DNA of 64,000 bases from an uncultured Psychroserpens sp. (lineage in GTDB: Bacteria > Bacteroidota > Bacteroidia > Flavobacteriales > Flavobacteriaceae): contig NZ_CANLNS010000001.1 of assembly GCF_947492715.1 (NCBI RefSeq), forward strand, positions 496,001 to 560,000, read 5' to 3'. Every line of letters starts with the position of its first letter. Position 1 is the stretch's first letter. Positions 37,191 to 45,971 of the stretch are shown one piece after another. The notes below the pieces were generated by a model. That model saw only the letters and a program-made list of their open reading frames with translations, ran no database searches and was not told where the DNA came from. The position numbers and the translations under genes were made by a program.

Positions 37191-39449
37191 TTACTCCCAT
37201 TTAAAATCCCACAGTGGCGTATCTCCTCTCAAATGCTCTATAAAATAATTCCACCTTTTTTTTATAAAATACAAACGTTGTTTTCCTCTATAGCCATGAC
37301 GTTGACTAGGTAAAATCAATAAATCAAATTCTTTATCGGCTTTAACTAAGGCGTCTGCCAATTTAAATGTCGCCGAAGGATTTACGTTATCATCTAAGCC
37401 ACCATGAACTAATAACAATTTTCCTTTTAAGTTAGAAGCATTAGTAATATTTGACACCTCTTGGTAAGATTCATCTACTGGCCAACCCTGATACATTTCG
37501 GGCCACCATGCTTTTTCCATTCGGAAATCGTGATCGGCAGAACTGGCAACACCAACTTTATAGACTTCTGGAAAGGCCAGCATTGCTCTTCCCGTGTCAA
37601 ATCCTCCTGCCGAATGACCAAAAACACCAACACGATTTGTATCAATCCAAGGGTGCTTTTTACCTAAAAATTCAATAGCTAAGACATGGTCTTCTAAATT
37701 ATTCCCCATATTCTTATACGAATAGTTATGAAATGATTTAGAGCGCTTAGACGTTCCTAGACCATCCACCATGATAACAATAAAGCCAAGTTCGGCTAAA
37801 GATTGATTCATAAAACCTCGAGAAAAAGATTCAGGAAACATTTTTGTATGCGGACCTGTATACGTATGATCTATTATTGGATATTTTTTTGACGGATCGA
37901 AAGTCGTTGGTTTCCATAATGCGCCATAGATTGTCGTTTTACCGTCCTTAGCCGTTAATTCAAAAACTTCGGGTGACTGCCAACCCATTGCTAAAGCCTC
38001 ACTGACATCTGCCTTTGTTAGCTCTGTTAAAATTTCCCCAGATTCTGAATCTCTCAAAACTGTTGTGGTAGGCAAATTTATAGTAGAATAATTGTCTGTA
38101 AAATAGGTGCCATCTTCTGAAAATGTAATTTGATGGTTTACCAGTTTTGGGGTTAGGCAAGTAATATTACCTTTAAAATCGACTTTATATAATTGATGAT
38201 GATATGGATTATTACCTGTTTCTTTTCCATTAATTAGAAGATAGACGAGTCCTTTTTTTTCATCTACATATTCTATGTTAGCAACATAATATTCTCCTTG
38301 GGTTAATGCCTTAGTTTCATTTGTTTTTAAATCGTATAGGTAGAGTTGCCTCCAACCACTTCGTTCTGAAAGAAACAGGACTTTTTGTTGTTGTTCTAAA
38401 AAGCGATATTCAAAGTTATCAATATTAGTTTCGCTAGTTTCTTCAATTATGGTTTTTATTGTATTTGAATTTAAATCAACCAACTTTACATATTCTTTTT
38501 GATAACCTCGTTCAGGATATCTTGCTAATAACACACCAGATTTGTCTGTCCATTGTGTAGATACAGAATTAATATGTGTTCCTTTAGGAAGGTCTGTCTT
38601 TATTTCAGTCTTTGTCTCTACATTAAAAAACACAGGTTCTACATAAACCATTGTTGTATCACCTGGAGATCCTCGATAATAGGATAAAAGTTTAGGTTTA
38701 TATAGTGAGTCTATACTATAATCTAATAGATACATCTTTTCAGCAGTTCTCAAATCAACCAATGACGTTGCAATCCACTTTGAGTCTTGAGACCAATCTA
38801 CATAAAATCGTTTTGGACGTTCTCCATTTTCACCTTCCATCTTGTCATACCAACCATACCATGATCCATATTCATAATTTCTTTGACCACTTACACTTAG
38901 CTGATATTCTTTTTCAGAAGCTACAGATTTTACATACACATTATAATCTCTCACGTAAGCCGTCCATTTACCATCTGGAGATTTAGTTTCGAACAAATTT
39001 CTGACTTCTTCTAACTCTTTTGTTTTCAGGCTTAGTTTGTCGTTTTTTAGATGATATGTATAGTCCTTACCTTCAAAGGAAAACGAAAGTTCTTTTTTCG
39101 ATAGTCTTGCTATATCCCTTATAGGTAATTGGCTAGCATCTACTGGGTTTTTCGATACTCCGCTTAGGGCTTTTGCCAAAGCCATATGATCAAACAATGG
39201 CGTGACTTTATAGTCTTCAAAATTCACTGTTTTATATGATTTTCCTTTTTCGCTATAATCAATAAACCAAAGCCCGTTACCATCTTCAAACCAGTTAACT
39301 GGTGTATAAAGGTTAAAAGCTGTTTTGTTATTGTAATTATCAAACATAAAACTAACGGCTCTTTTATAATCTTCTTGGGAGATATTTTGCGCCTGAACGC
39401 TACCTAATGAAATACCAATTCCAATTAGAAAACAATACAATAATTTCAT
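37191..39449 (-). CDS. S9 family prolyl peptidase (dipeptidyl peptidase IV-like), exported
   Basis: A 752-residue exported peptidase (signal ends LGSVQAQN). The N-terminal beta-propeller (about 60-480) shows the DPP-IV-type segments YEYGSWYGWYDK and KRFYVDWSQDSKWIATSL; the C-terminal hydrolase domain has Ser613 in FGHSAGGFD, Asp686/Asp687 in GGLDDNVNP and His718 in SQRHGYRG. Such enzymes release X-Pro or X-Hyp dipeptides in the periplasm. It is inside the hydroxyproline operon between the epimerase (11 nt) and the dehydrogenase (0 nt), which ties proline-specific peptide breakdown to hydroxyproline use. Confidence 0.92.
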   Translation of the reverse strand: MKLLYCFLIGIGISLGSVQAQNISQEDYKRAVSFMFDNYNNKTAFNLYTPVNWFEDGNGLWFIDYSEKGKSYKTVNFEDYKVTPLFDHMALAKALSGVSKNPVDASQLPIRDIARLSKKELSFSFEGKDYTYHLKNDKLSLKTKELEEVRNLFETKSPDGKWTAYVRDYNVYVKSVASEKEYQLSVSGQRNYEYGSWYGWYDKMEGENGERPKRFYVDWSQDSKWIATSLVDLRTAEKMYLLDYSIDSLYKPKLLSYYRGSPGDTTMVYVEPVFFNVETKTEIKTDLPKGTHINSVSTQWTDKSGVLLARYPERGYQKEYVKLVDLNSNTIKTIIEETSETNIDNFEYRFLEQQQKVLFLSERSGWRQLYLYDLKTNETKALTQGEYYVANIEYVDEKKGLVYLLINGKETGNNPYHHQLYKVDFKGNITCLTPKLVNHQITFSEDGTYFTDNYSTINLPTTTVLRDSESGEILTELTKADVSEALAMGWQSPEVFELTAKDGKTTIYGALWKPTTFDPSKKYPIIDHTYTGPHTKMFPESFSRGFMNQSLAELGFIVIMVDGLGTSKRSKSFHNYSYKNMGNNLEDHVLAIEFLGKKHPWIDTNRVGVFGHSAGGFDTGRAMLAFPEVYKVGVASSADHDFRMEKAWWPEMYQGWPVDESYQEVSNITNASNLKGKLLLVHGGLDDNVNPSATFKLADALVKADKEFDLLILPSQRHGYRGKQRLYFIKKRWNYFIEHLRGDTPLWDFKWE

Positions 39450-39460
39450 CTGTTTTTATT

Positions 39461-40471
39461 TTATATTACCTGAAAACCATAAGCATACGGGTCATCATCA
39501 GGATCAATTGTTATTGTGTTATGTCCAAATACTTTTGCCCATCCCTGAATACTTGGGATAATAGCTTTATGTCCATTTAATTCTGTTTCTTCTTCAATAC
39601 GACCAATAAATGTGGAGCCTATATAACTTTCATGAATAAAAGGCTCGTCTTTTTTCAGTAATCCCTTCGCATGTAGTTGTGCTAAACGTGCAGAAGTCCC
39701 TGTACCGCATGGACTTCTGTCAATGGCTTTATCTCCATAAAACACGGCATTTCTTCCCGATGACGATGTATGAATTGGATCTCCTGTCCAAAGCATGTGC
39801 GATACATCTCGAATAGTATCATTTTCAGGATGCACAAACATGTTTGGATATTTTGCATTAATGCGATCTCTAACAATTTGAGAATACTGAATTATCTGGC
39901 TTGCTGTAAAATTATGTACTCCAGAAAAATTCTGTTGTGGATCAACAATGGCATAAAAATTTCCGCCATATGCAACATCAAAAGAGATGTCACCTAACTC
40001 TGGACATTCAATAGATAAACCTTCGGCTGCCAAGTAGCTTTTCACATTGGTAAGTTTCACCCAATCTACTTTAGATCCCGTTTGTTGATATTCAATATCT
40101 ACAAGTCCGGCTGGAGCTTCCATTCTAATTTTGCCTGGTGTTTTTGGTATCACTAATCCTTCTTCTATTGCAATTGTAATAGTACCAATAGTGCCATGAC
40201 CACACATTGGTAAACATCCGGAAGTTTCAATAAATAAAATTGCAAAATCATTATCTGGGTCATGTGGAGGATATAAAATACTTCCACTCATCATGTCATG
40301 TCCTCGAGGTTCAAACATGAGTCCTTTTCTAATCCAATCGTATTGTTGTAAAAAATGCTGGCGCTTTTCACTCATAGAGTCTCCCACCAAATTGGGACCT
40401 CCTTCTTTGATGACTCGAACCGGGTTGCCACATGTATGAGCATCTATACAAACAAACGTTGATTTACTCAT
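39461..40471 (-). CDS. 4-hydroxyproline 2-epimerase (proline racemase family)
   Basis: A 336-residue enzyme with both catalytic cysteines of the family: Cys90 in CLPMCGHG and Cys255 in DRSPCGTGTSA. With two Cys residues the family does racemisation or epimerisation, and members beside hydroxyproline genes turn trans-4-hydroxy-L-proline into cis-4-hydroxy-D-proline. It overlaps the upstream DUF885 gene by 8 nt. It is the entry step to the pathway whose other steps are encoded at 35943, 44039 and 42191. Proline racemase activity is the alternative, but the operon makes it unlikely. Confidence 0.92.
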   Translation of the reverse strand: MSKSTFVCIDAHTCGNPVRVIKEGGPNLVGDSMSEKRQHFLQQYDWIRKGLMFEPRGHDMMSGSILYPPHDPDNDFAILFIETSGCLPMCGHGTIGTITIAIEEGLVIPKTPGKIRMEAPAGLVDIEYQQTGSKVDWVKLTNVKSYLAAEGLSIECPELGDISFDVAYGGNFYAIVDPQQNFSGVHNFTASQIIQYSQIVRDRINAKYPNMFVHPENDTIRDVSHMLWTGDPIHTSSSGRNAVFYGDKAIDRSPCGTGTSARLAQLHAKGLLKKDEPFIHESYIGSTFIGRIEEETELNGHKAIIPSIQGWAKVFGHNTITIDPDDDPYAYGFQVI

Positions 40472-42194
40472 TTTTTTGTTTTTCGATATAATCGTTGACT
40501 CTTTTTTCGAGAATGGCTAGGGTCACAGTTCCCTGCTCTAAAATCACCTCATGAAATGCTCTAATATCAAATTTGGCACCCAGTTCTTTTTTAGCTTTTT
40601 TTCTTAGCTCTCTTATTTTGAGTTCTCCAATTTTATACGATAACGCTTGTCCAGGCCATGAAATATAGCGATCTGTTTCTGTATTAATTTCGTGAAGCGA
40701 TAGTGCGGTATTAGATGACATATAATCTACTACTTGATCTCTTGTCCAACCTTTGGCATGTATTCCTGTATCTACTACCAATCTGCAAGCTCGCCACATT
40801 TCATAAGTAAGCTGACCAAACTGTTCGTAAGGTGTTGTATACATACCCATTTCATCTGCGAGAAACTCAGAATACAAGCCCCAACCTTCGCCATATGCTG
40901 AGAGGTAAAGATCTTTTCGAAATTGTGGAATACTATCTCCTAATTCGTTATTTAAACTACCTTGCAAATGATGACCAGGAACCGCTTCATGAACAGTAAG
41001 TGCTGGCAATGTATATAATGTTCTACTCGGCAAATCATAGGTGTTTACCCAATAATACCCAGGATCTGTACTCTCTTTAGATGTTCCAACATAGCGTCCG
41101 CCAGTATATTTAGGCGCAATAGCATCTGGTACAGGAGCTACGCCATACGGTTTTCTAGGTAATGTTCTAAAAAATCTAGATAATTGCTCATCTGCCCTTT
41201 TAGACATATCGCGAGCAATCATTAATAATTCTTCTGGAGTTTTAGCGTAAAATTGTTCATCGGTTCTTAAAAAATTAAGGAAGTCTGCAAAGCTACCTTC
41301 AAAGTTTAAATCTGAAATAATCTGTTCCATTTCAGCCTTTATTCGTGCCACTTCCTTTAATCCAATTTGATGAATATCGTCTGCAGTGTATTGGGTGCTG
41401 GTCGTATAAAAATTTATACGATCTTGATAGTATCCATTACCATTTGGAGTTTCTGAAACACCGATAGTTGTTCTAGTTTTAGGGAGGTATTCTGTTTCAA
41501 AAAAGGATTTAATACGTTTAAATTGTGGTGTTACTTTGGATTCTATCACAGTCTTGGCCGCTATGAGCACAGAATCCTTTTGTGCTTGGGTTAAATCGGC
41601 TGGCAAGTTTTTAAAAGGGGAATAATAATAACTGTCTTCTACATTGTCAACAATATGATCGTCATAAGTAGATTCGTAACCTTTAAAAATGATTAATGGT
41701 TGAGAAACTCCCTTTTCAAGACCTTCTCTTAGGTTTACAAGGTGTTGATCTACATAAGTAGGAATAGCATTCAATTTATTGAGATATGTTCTAACTTGAG
41801 CATAGTCATTTAAGGGTCTAACTTCATAGGTTAGACTACTATGAAACCCAGCATCAGAAAGAATTGGATTCAAATATTGTTCGAATTCAAAATAGTTAAT
41901 CTTATCTTCAAGGATAAACTTTAGAAGTGCCACTGAAATTTGATCTGTTTCGCTTAAATCAGACAAATTAATATGTGATAACTCGTCTAATTTTGTCTTT
42001 GCGAACTCGGCTTCAGATTCGAAATATTCTTTAGTAAAAAGACCCAAAGGATATGCGTTTTCATCATATCCTTTATTGTCTTGATAGCTATCAATTATTT
42101 GGGTCAAATCTTTTGAATTAGTCGTCGATTTTTCTTTTTCACACCCAAAAGTTAATAGTAAAATTAGTATCGAAATGCCTTTAAAATAGTTCAT
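40464..42194 (-). CDS. DUF885 zinc-peptidase-like lipoprotein
   Basis: A 576-residue lipoprotein (signal ends LLLLTFGC). It belongs to DUF885: the motif LTVHEAVPGHHLQ (His402, Glu403, His408/His409) resembles a gluzincin-type HExxxxHH metal site and is the family hallmark; GEGWGLYSEFLADE and YKIGELKIRELR are other conserved parts. Members are thought to be metallocarboxypeptidase-like, and experimental data are sparse. Its position in the hydroxyproline operon, overlapping ALDH by 4 nt and the epimerase by 8 nt, suggests a role in peptide breakdown there. Confidence 0.85.
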   Translation of the reverse strand: MNYFKGISILILLLTFGCEKEKSTTNSKDLTQIIDSYQDNKGYDENAYPLGLFTKEYFESEAEFAKTKLDELSHINLSDLSETDQISVALLKFILEDKINYFEFEQYLNPILSDAGFHSSLTYEVRPLNDYAQVRTYLNKLNAIPTYVDQHLVNLREGLEKGVSQPLIIFKGYESTYDDHIVDNVEDSYYYSPFKNLPADLTQAQKDSVLIAAKTVIESKVTPQFKRIKSFFETEYLPKTRTTIGVSETPNGNGYYQDRINFYTTSTQYTADDIHQIGLKEVARIKAEMEQIISDLNFEGSFADFLNFLRTDEQFYAKTPEELLMIARDMSKRADEQLSRFFRTLPRKPYGVAPVPDAIAPKYTGGRYVGTSKESTDPGYYWVNTYDLPSRTLYTLPALTVHEAVPGHHLQGSLNNELGDSIPQFRKDLYLSAYGEGWGLYSEFLADEMGMYTTPYEQFGQLTYEMWRACRLVVDTGIHAKGWTRDQVVDYMSSNTALSLHEINTETDRYISWPGQALSYKIGELKIRELRKKAKKELGAKFDIRAFHEVILEQGTVTLAILEKRVNDYIEKQKNE

Positions 42195-43774
42195 ATCGTT
42201 GATGTTGTTTGCTTATTATTTATAAGTCTGGAAATACCCAAAGGGTTTTCATTTTTAAGTTCATCTGGAAGCAAGTGGTTTGGCCAGTCTTGATAACTAA
42301 AAGGTCTAACCCAACGCTTTATTGAATGAATCCCTACAGCAGTAAACCTACTATCTGTTGATGACGGATATGGCCCACCATGAACCATAGAAGGGCATAC
42401 TTCAACACCTGTTGGAACCCCATTATAAATAATCCGTCCTACTCTATTTTGCAATGCTGAAATTACACCTGTATAGTTGTTCGCTTCTTTATCATTTGCT
42501 ATAACTGTTCCTGTGAGTTGTCCTTCTAGATTTGAAATTACCTCCTCTAACTCGGTAACATTTTCACATTGCACCACCATTGAAAATGGGCCAAATACTT
42601 CTTGATGTAGCGTTGGATTCTCGATGAAAGTTACTCCAGAAACTGTAGTAATAGCTTGTTTCGCATAATTTGGAAGTACCTCAGATGTATAGTCAGCGCT
42701 AACATTCAAGTTTGGTTGTGATAGCGTTTTTTCCTTATTAGCTTCATACGCTCCAAGGATATTTGGATGCAACATACAAGACGGTTCTATAGCTACAATT
42801 TCTTCAGAAAGTTTTGTAATAAAATTGGACAAGTCCTCACTTTTTAACCCTAAAATCAAACCAGGATTTGTACAAAATTGTCCTGTTCCTAGGGTTATAG
42901 AATTGGCATAAGTTTTAGCCAATGTATTGCCTCTATTACTTAAGGCTTCTGGAAGAATCACAACAGGATTTATACTTCCCATTTCAGCAAATACTGGAAT
43001 AGGTTCTTTGCGTTGTGCCGCTAAATCGTACAAAGCACGTCCACCTTTAATACTTCCTGTAAAACCCACTGCTTTAACTTCTGGACGTTTCACCAACTGT
43101 GCGCCAACTTCTATACCGCTACTATTTAAATTAGAAAACACACCATTTGGCATTCCTGTTTTTTCTGCTGCTTTTATAATGGCCGAAGCTACTAATTCTC
43201 CTGTTCCAGCATGCATAGGATGTGATTTGACAATTACTGGGCAGCCAGCAGCAAATGCTGCGGCCGTATCTCCGCCAGCGGTAGAATATGCCAACGGAAA
43301 GTTACTCGCCCCAAAAACAACAACGGTTCCTAAAGGTGTCATCATTTTACGAATATCAGATTTTGGCATTGGCTCTCTTTCAGGTTGTGCTGTGTCTATT
43401 GTAGCCTCTACCCAAGATCCCTCGGCAACCAATTCTGCAAAAGATCGCAATTGACCAACCGTTCTTCCGCGTTCCCCTTTTGCTCTACCTTCAGGTAGTC
43501 CGGTTTCAGAACAATACGTCTTTATGAGTTCATCATCTAAAGCTAGAATTTCATCAGCAATAGCATTTAAAAACTCAGCTTTATCCTTCCCTGAATAGGT
43601 TTTGAATCTTTGAAATGCTCTTTCTGCAAGTGTGCAAGCCATTTCAATTTCGGAAGACGTAGCCTCTATAAACGTGTTTTGGTTTTCAATATTTAATCTT
43701 GGATTAAAGGTTTTATATTCAATATTACCTTTAGCCGATAGGGCGTTTCCTATATAGTTTTTTCCTGTAATCAT
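42191..43774 (-). CDS. 2-oxoglutarate semialdehyde dehydrogenase (ALDH superfamily)
   Basis: A 527-residue ALDH. Catalytic Cys301 in GTGQFCTNPG, Glu264 in FAEMGSINPV, and cofactor contacts VVVFGASNFPLAYSTAGGD and FTGSIKGGRAL are present. The length and the segment SETGLPEGRAKGERGRTVGQ fit the 2,5-dioxovalerate/alpha-ketoglutarate semialdehyde dehydrogenases. It oxidises the semialdehyde made by the DapA-like deaminase to 2-oxoglutarate, the last step before the TCA cycle. It overlaps DUF1272 (43771) and DUF885 (42194) genes by 4 nt each, which suggests tight coupling. Confidence 0.92.
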   Translation of the reverse strand: MITGKNYIGNALSAKGNIEYKTFNPRLNIENQNTFIEATSSEIEMACTLAERAFQRFKTYSGKDKAEFLNAIADEILALDDELIKTYCSETGLPEGRAKGERGRTVGQLRSFAELVAEGSWVEATIDTAQPEREPMPKSDIRKMMTPLGTVVVFGASNFPLAYSTAGGDTAAAFAAGCPVIVKSHPMHAGTGELVASAIIKAAEKTGMPNGVFSNLNSSGIEVGAQLVKRPEVKAVGFTGSIKGGRALYDLAAQRKEPIPVFAEMGSINPVVILPEALSNRGNTLAKTYANSITLGTGQFCTNPGLILGLKSEDLSNFITKLSEEIVAIEPSCMLHPNILGAYEANKEKTLSQPNLNVSADYTSEVLPNYAKQAITTVSGVTFIENPTLHQEVFGPFSMVVQCENVTELEEVISNLEGQLTGTVIANDKEANNYTGVISALQNRVGRIIYNGVPTGVEVCPSMVHGGPYPSSTDSRFTAVGIHSIKRWVRPFSYQDWPNHLLPDELKNENPLGISRLINNKQTTSTI

Positions 43775-44037
43775 CTTTTTTTAATTCGTTTTAAATGGGC
43801 CACAATATCCACTGGTTTATGAATTACCACATTAGACACTGGATATTTTTCCAATAATGCTTTAGGTCGTATAGGTCGTTTTTCAAAACCACCGCTACAG
43901 TTAGGACACTCATGTTCTAATATATCCTCTACACATTGCTTACAGAATGTACACTCAAAAGTGCAAATCATAGCATCCTTTGCATCATAAGCGAGTGGCT
44001 TATTACAATGTTCACATGTAGGCCTAATCTCTAGCAT
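43771..44037 (-). CDS. DUF1272 small cysteine-rich protein
   Basis: An 88-residue protein with eight Cys residues arranged as zinc-ribbon pairs (CEHC, CTFECTFCKQC, CPNC) that match DUF1272: MLEIRPTCEHCNKPL and ICTFECTFCKQCVED are typical. Function unknown; zinc binding is likely. It lies between the DapA-family gene (1 nt) and ALDH (overlap 4 nt), so it is co-translated with hydroxyproline genes. The basic C-terminus (KRIKKR) could contact nucleic acid, but that is inference. Confidence 0.85.
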   Translation of the reverse strand: MLEIRPTCEHCNKPLAYDAKDAMICTFECTFCKQCVEDILEHECPNCSGGFEKRPIRPKALLEKYPVSNVVIHKPVDIVAHLKRIKKR

Positions 44038-44038
44038 A

Positions 44039-44953
44039 TTATAAGTTCTTATAGTCTGGAAGTGTTGGTCTATTTTTTAAACCTTCTTCAATAACTTTTA
44101 AAACATGTTGTCGCTCTTCTCCATGCAGCGGTAAACGCGGAGCTCTTACATTTTCTGTTCCAATGCCAGTTGCAACTTCAGCCAATTTTATATTTTGTAC
44201 TAATTTAGGGTTTATATCCAACTCTAACAATGGCAAAAACCATCTATATATTTCGATAGCTTCTTGAATCCTCCCTGCTTTCTGAAGTTCATAAATAGCA
44301 ACGGTTTCTTTCGGAAATGCGCAAACCAATCCTGCAACCCATCCATCTGCTCCCATAAGCAAGCTCTCTAGAGCTAAGGTATCAACACCTGTCAAGATTT
44401 TTAGTCGGTCACCAAATCTATTTTTTATTCTAGTCACATTAGAAATATCTCTTGTAGATTCTTTTACGGCTTCAATATTGTCACATTTCAGTAATTCATC
44501 GAACATATCTAAGGAGACTTCAACTTTGTAATCAACTGGATTGTTATATACCATTATTGGCAATGACGTGCTATTGGCTACAGCTTTAAAATACTCTACC
44601 GTTTCTCTATCACCAGATTTGTAGCGCATAGGAGGTAACATCATAAGCCCTTTAGCTCCATCTTCTTCCGCTTTCTGCGCTGCTGTAATAGCCCCTTTCG
44701 TGGTTTGCTCTGCGATATTAATTAAAACCGGGACTTTCTCGTTAACAATGTCGACCGTTGTTCGTGTTAAAATTCTTTTTTCATCATCGCTTAGAGTACT
44801 GGCTTCACCCAGTGTTCCTCCTAAAACAATGCCGTGAACGCCAGCTTCTAATTGAGCATCAATGTTGTGCTCAAACATATGTAAATCTAAGGTATCGGAA
44901 TCTGTAAATTTTGTGGTTACAGCTGGCATAACGCCATTCCATTGTATGCTCAT
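44039..44953 (-). CDS. DapA-family deaminase, probable delta1-pyrroline-4-hydroxy-2-carboxylate deaminase
   Basis: A 304-residue class I aldolase of the DHDPS/NAL family. The Schiff-base Lys164 lies in EAVKESTRD, Tyr136 in MVYNNP and the GGTLGEASTL loop near residue 46 are conserved. In hydroxyproline loci the family member deaminates and dehydrates delta1-pyrroline-4-hydroxy-2-carboxylate to 2-oxoglutarate semialdehyde; the next enzyme is in the same operon. It is the first gene of the minus operon, behind the region shared with the AraC regulator. Other DapA-type activities are possible but the context is consistent. Confidence 0.9.
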   Translation of the reverse strand: MSIQWNGVMPAVTTKFTDSDTLDLHMFEHNIDAQLEAGVHGIVLGGTLGEASTLSDDEKRILTRTTVDIVNEKVPVLINIAEQTTKGAITAAQKAEEDGAKGLMMLPPMRYKSGDRETVEYFKAVANSTSLPIMVYNNPVDYKVEVSLDMFDELLKCDNIEAVKESTRDISNVTRIKNRFGDRLKILTGVDTLALESLLMGADGWVAGLVCAFPKETVAIYELQKAGRIQEAIEIYRWFLPLLELDINPKLVQNIKLAEVATGIGTENVRAPRLPLHGEERQHVLKVIEEGLKNRPTLPDYKNL

Positions 44954-45113
44954 AACTTGTGTTTTTTTTGTAGTGTAAAACTAGTATACAAGTTCTAAAC
45001 TCAATAATGTCTATTTATCCAATACTAATACTATATTATCTTAAAAAGGACATAATGTCAACATATAAGAATAGTATTTGCGTATCTTAGCCATAGAATT
45101 ATGTACTATATTA
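44954..45113. promoter_or_regulatory. Divergent control region, hydroxyproline operon/AraC regulator
   Basis: Contains the 11-bp palindrome GACATAATGTC at 45049-45059 and a second ATAATGTC at 45004-45011. Downstream of the palindrome, TAGTATTTG (45072-45080) is a -7-like box with one extra base, so the palindrome would fall near the -33 position of the AraC promoter. These are candidate AraC-type binding sites; the partner is inferred. Confidence 0.45.
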
Positions 45114-45971
45114 ATGAAAGTCCTACCATTTAAAATCCCAAAACCAGATTTTGATGCTCTTGTTTTTCAGGAGGATAAAGACATTGTGTTTTTTGACAAG
45201 TTACACCAGCATAAAGAAATTCAGGTAAGCTTAATTGTTGAAGGAGAAGGTACTTTAATCGTTGGAGACACCATAAATTATTATAAAACTGGAGATATTT
45301 TAGTTATAGGGAGTGATATCCCACATGTTTTTAAAAGTGACCAAACTTCACATTTAAAATCACACATGCTTACTTTATTTTTTACTGAAATATCTTTTGG
45401 ATCACAATTTTTTAATTTGGAAGAATTGAAAGAGTTAAAACCCTTCTTTAAACGTTCGAGACATGGATTTAAAGTGGCCTCTCATAAAAAAATGATTTCA
45501 GGTCTATTTGATCAATTAGCAATAGCATCTAAATTCCAACGGTTTATGATATTGCTAGAGTTACTTCAGTTATTATCTAAATCCAGTTATACAAGTTTAT
45601 CCTCTTTCATCTACGATAAAGCATTTACAGATATTGAAGGCAATCGTATGCGTAATGTATTTGAGTATACGATGAATAATTACAGTGATAGTATCTCTTT
45701 AGGTACGATTTCAGAAGTGGCCAATATGACCAAAAATGCGTTTTGTAAATATTTTAAAAAAAGAACAAATAAAACCTATATTACTTTTCTCAATGAATTA
45801 CGAATAGAACATGCCTGTAAGTTGTTATTGACGAACAAAGATTTAGCAATCGTTGAAATTGCGGAAATGACTGGTTTTCACAATATCTCTAATTTCAACA
45901 GACAATTTAAAACTGTAAAACAAATGAGCCCTACGGCATTTAAAATATTAAAAGCACCTAAAGTTTTTTAA
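45114..45971 (+). CDS. AraC-family transcriptional regulator
   Basis: A 285-residue regulator from ATG 45114; the in-frame TTG at 45078 lies in the promoter-like box and is unlikely to be the start. The N-terminal cupin-like ligand domain (HQHKEIQVSLIVEGEGTLIV, GDILVIGSDIPHVFK) precedes two C-terminal helix-turn-helix units (ISLGTISEVANMTKNAFCKY and LAIVEIAEMTGFHNISNFNR). It is divergent from the hydroxyproline operon 160 nt away and probably controls it, with a hydroxyproline or proline derivative as ligand. Its end overlaps the convergent PhnA gene by 14 nt. Confidence 0.9.
   Translation: MKVLPFKIPKPDFDALVFQEDKDIVFFDKLHQHKEIQVSLIVEGEGTLIVGDTINYYKTGDILVIGSDIPHVFKSDQTSHLKSHMLTLFFTEISFGSQFFNLEELKELKPFFKRSRHGFKVASHKKMISGLFDQLAIASKFQRFMILLELLQLLSKSSYTSLSSFIYDKAFTDIEGNRMRNVFEYTMNNYSDSISLGTISEVANMTKNAFCKYFKKRTNKTYITFLNELRIEHACKLLLTNKDLAIVEIAEMTGFHNISNFNRQFKTVKQMSPTAFKILKAPKVF

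Noticed and set aside
42927-43454. Plus-strand frame of 175 codons inside the ALDH gene
   Set aside because: Long, but entirely antisense to a gene with intact ALDH catalytic motifs; its composition mirrors ALDH codons.
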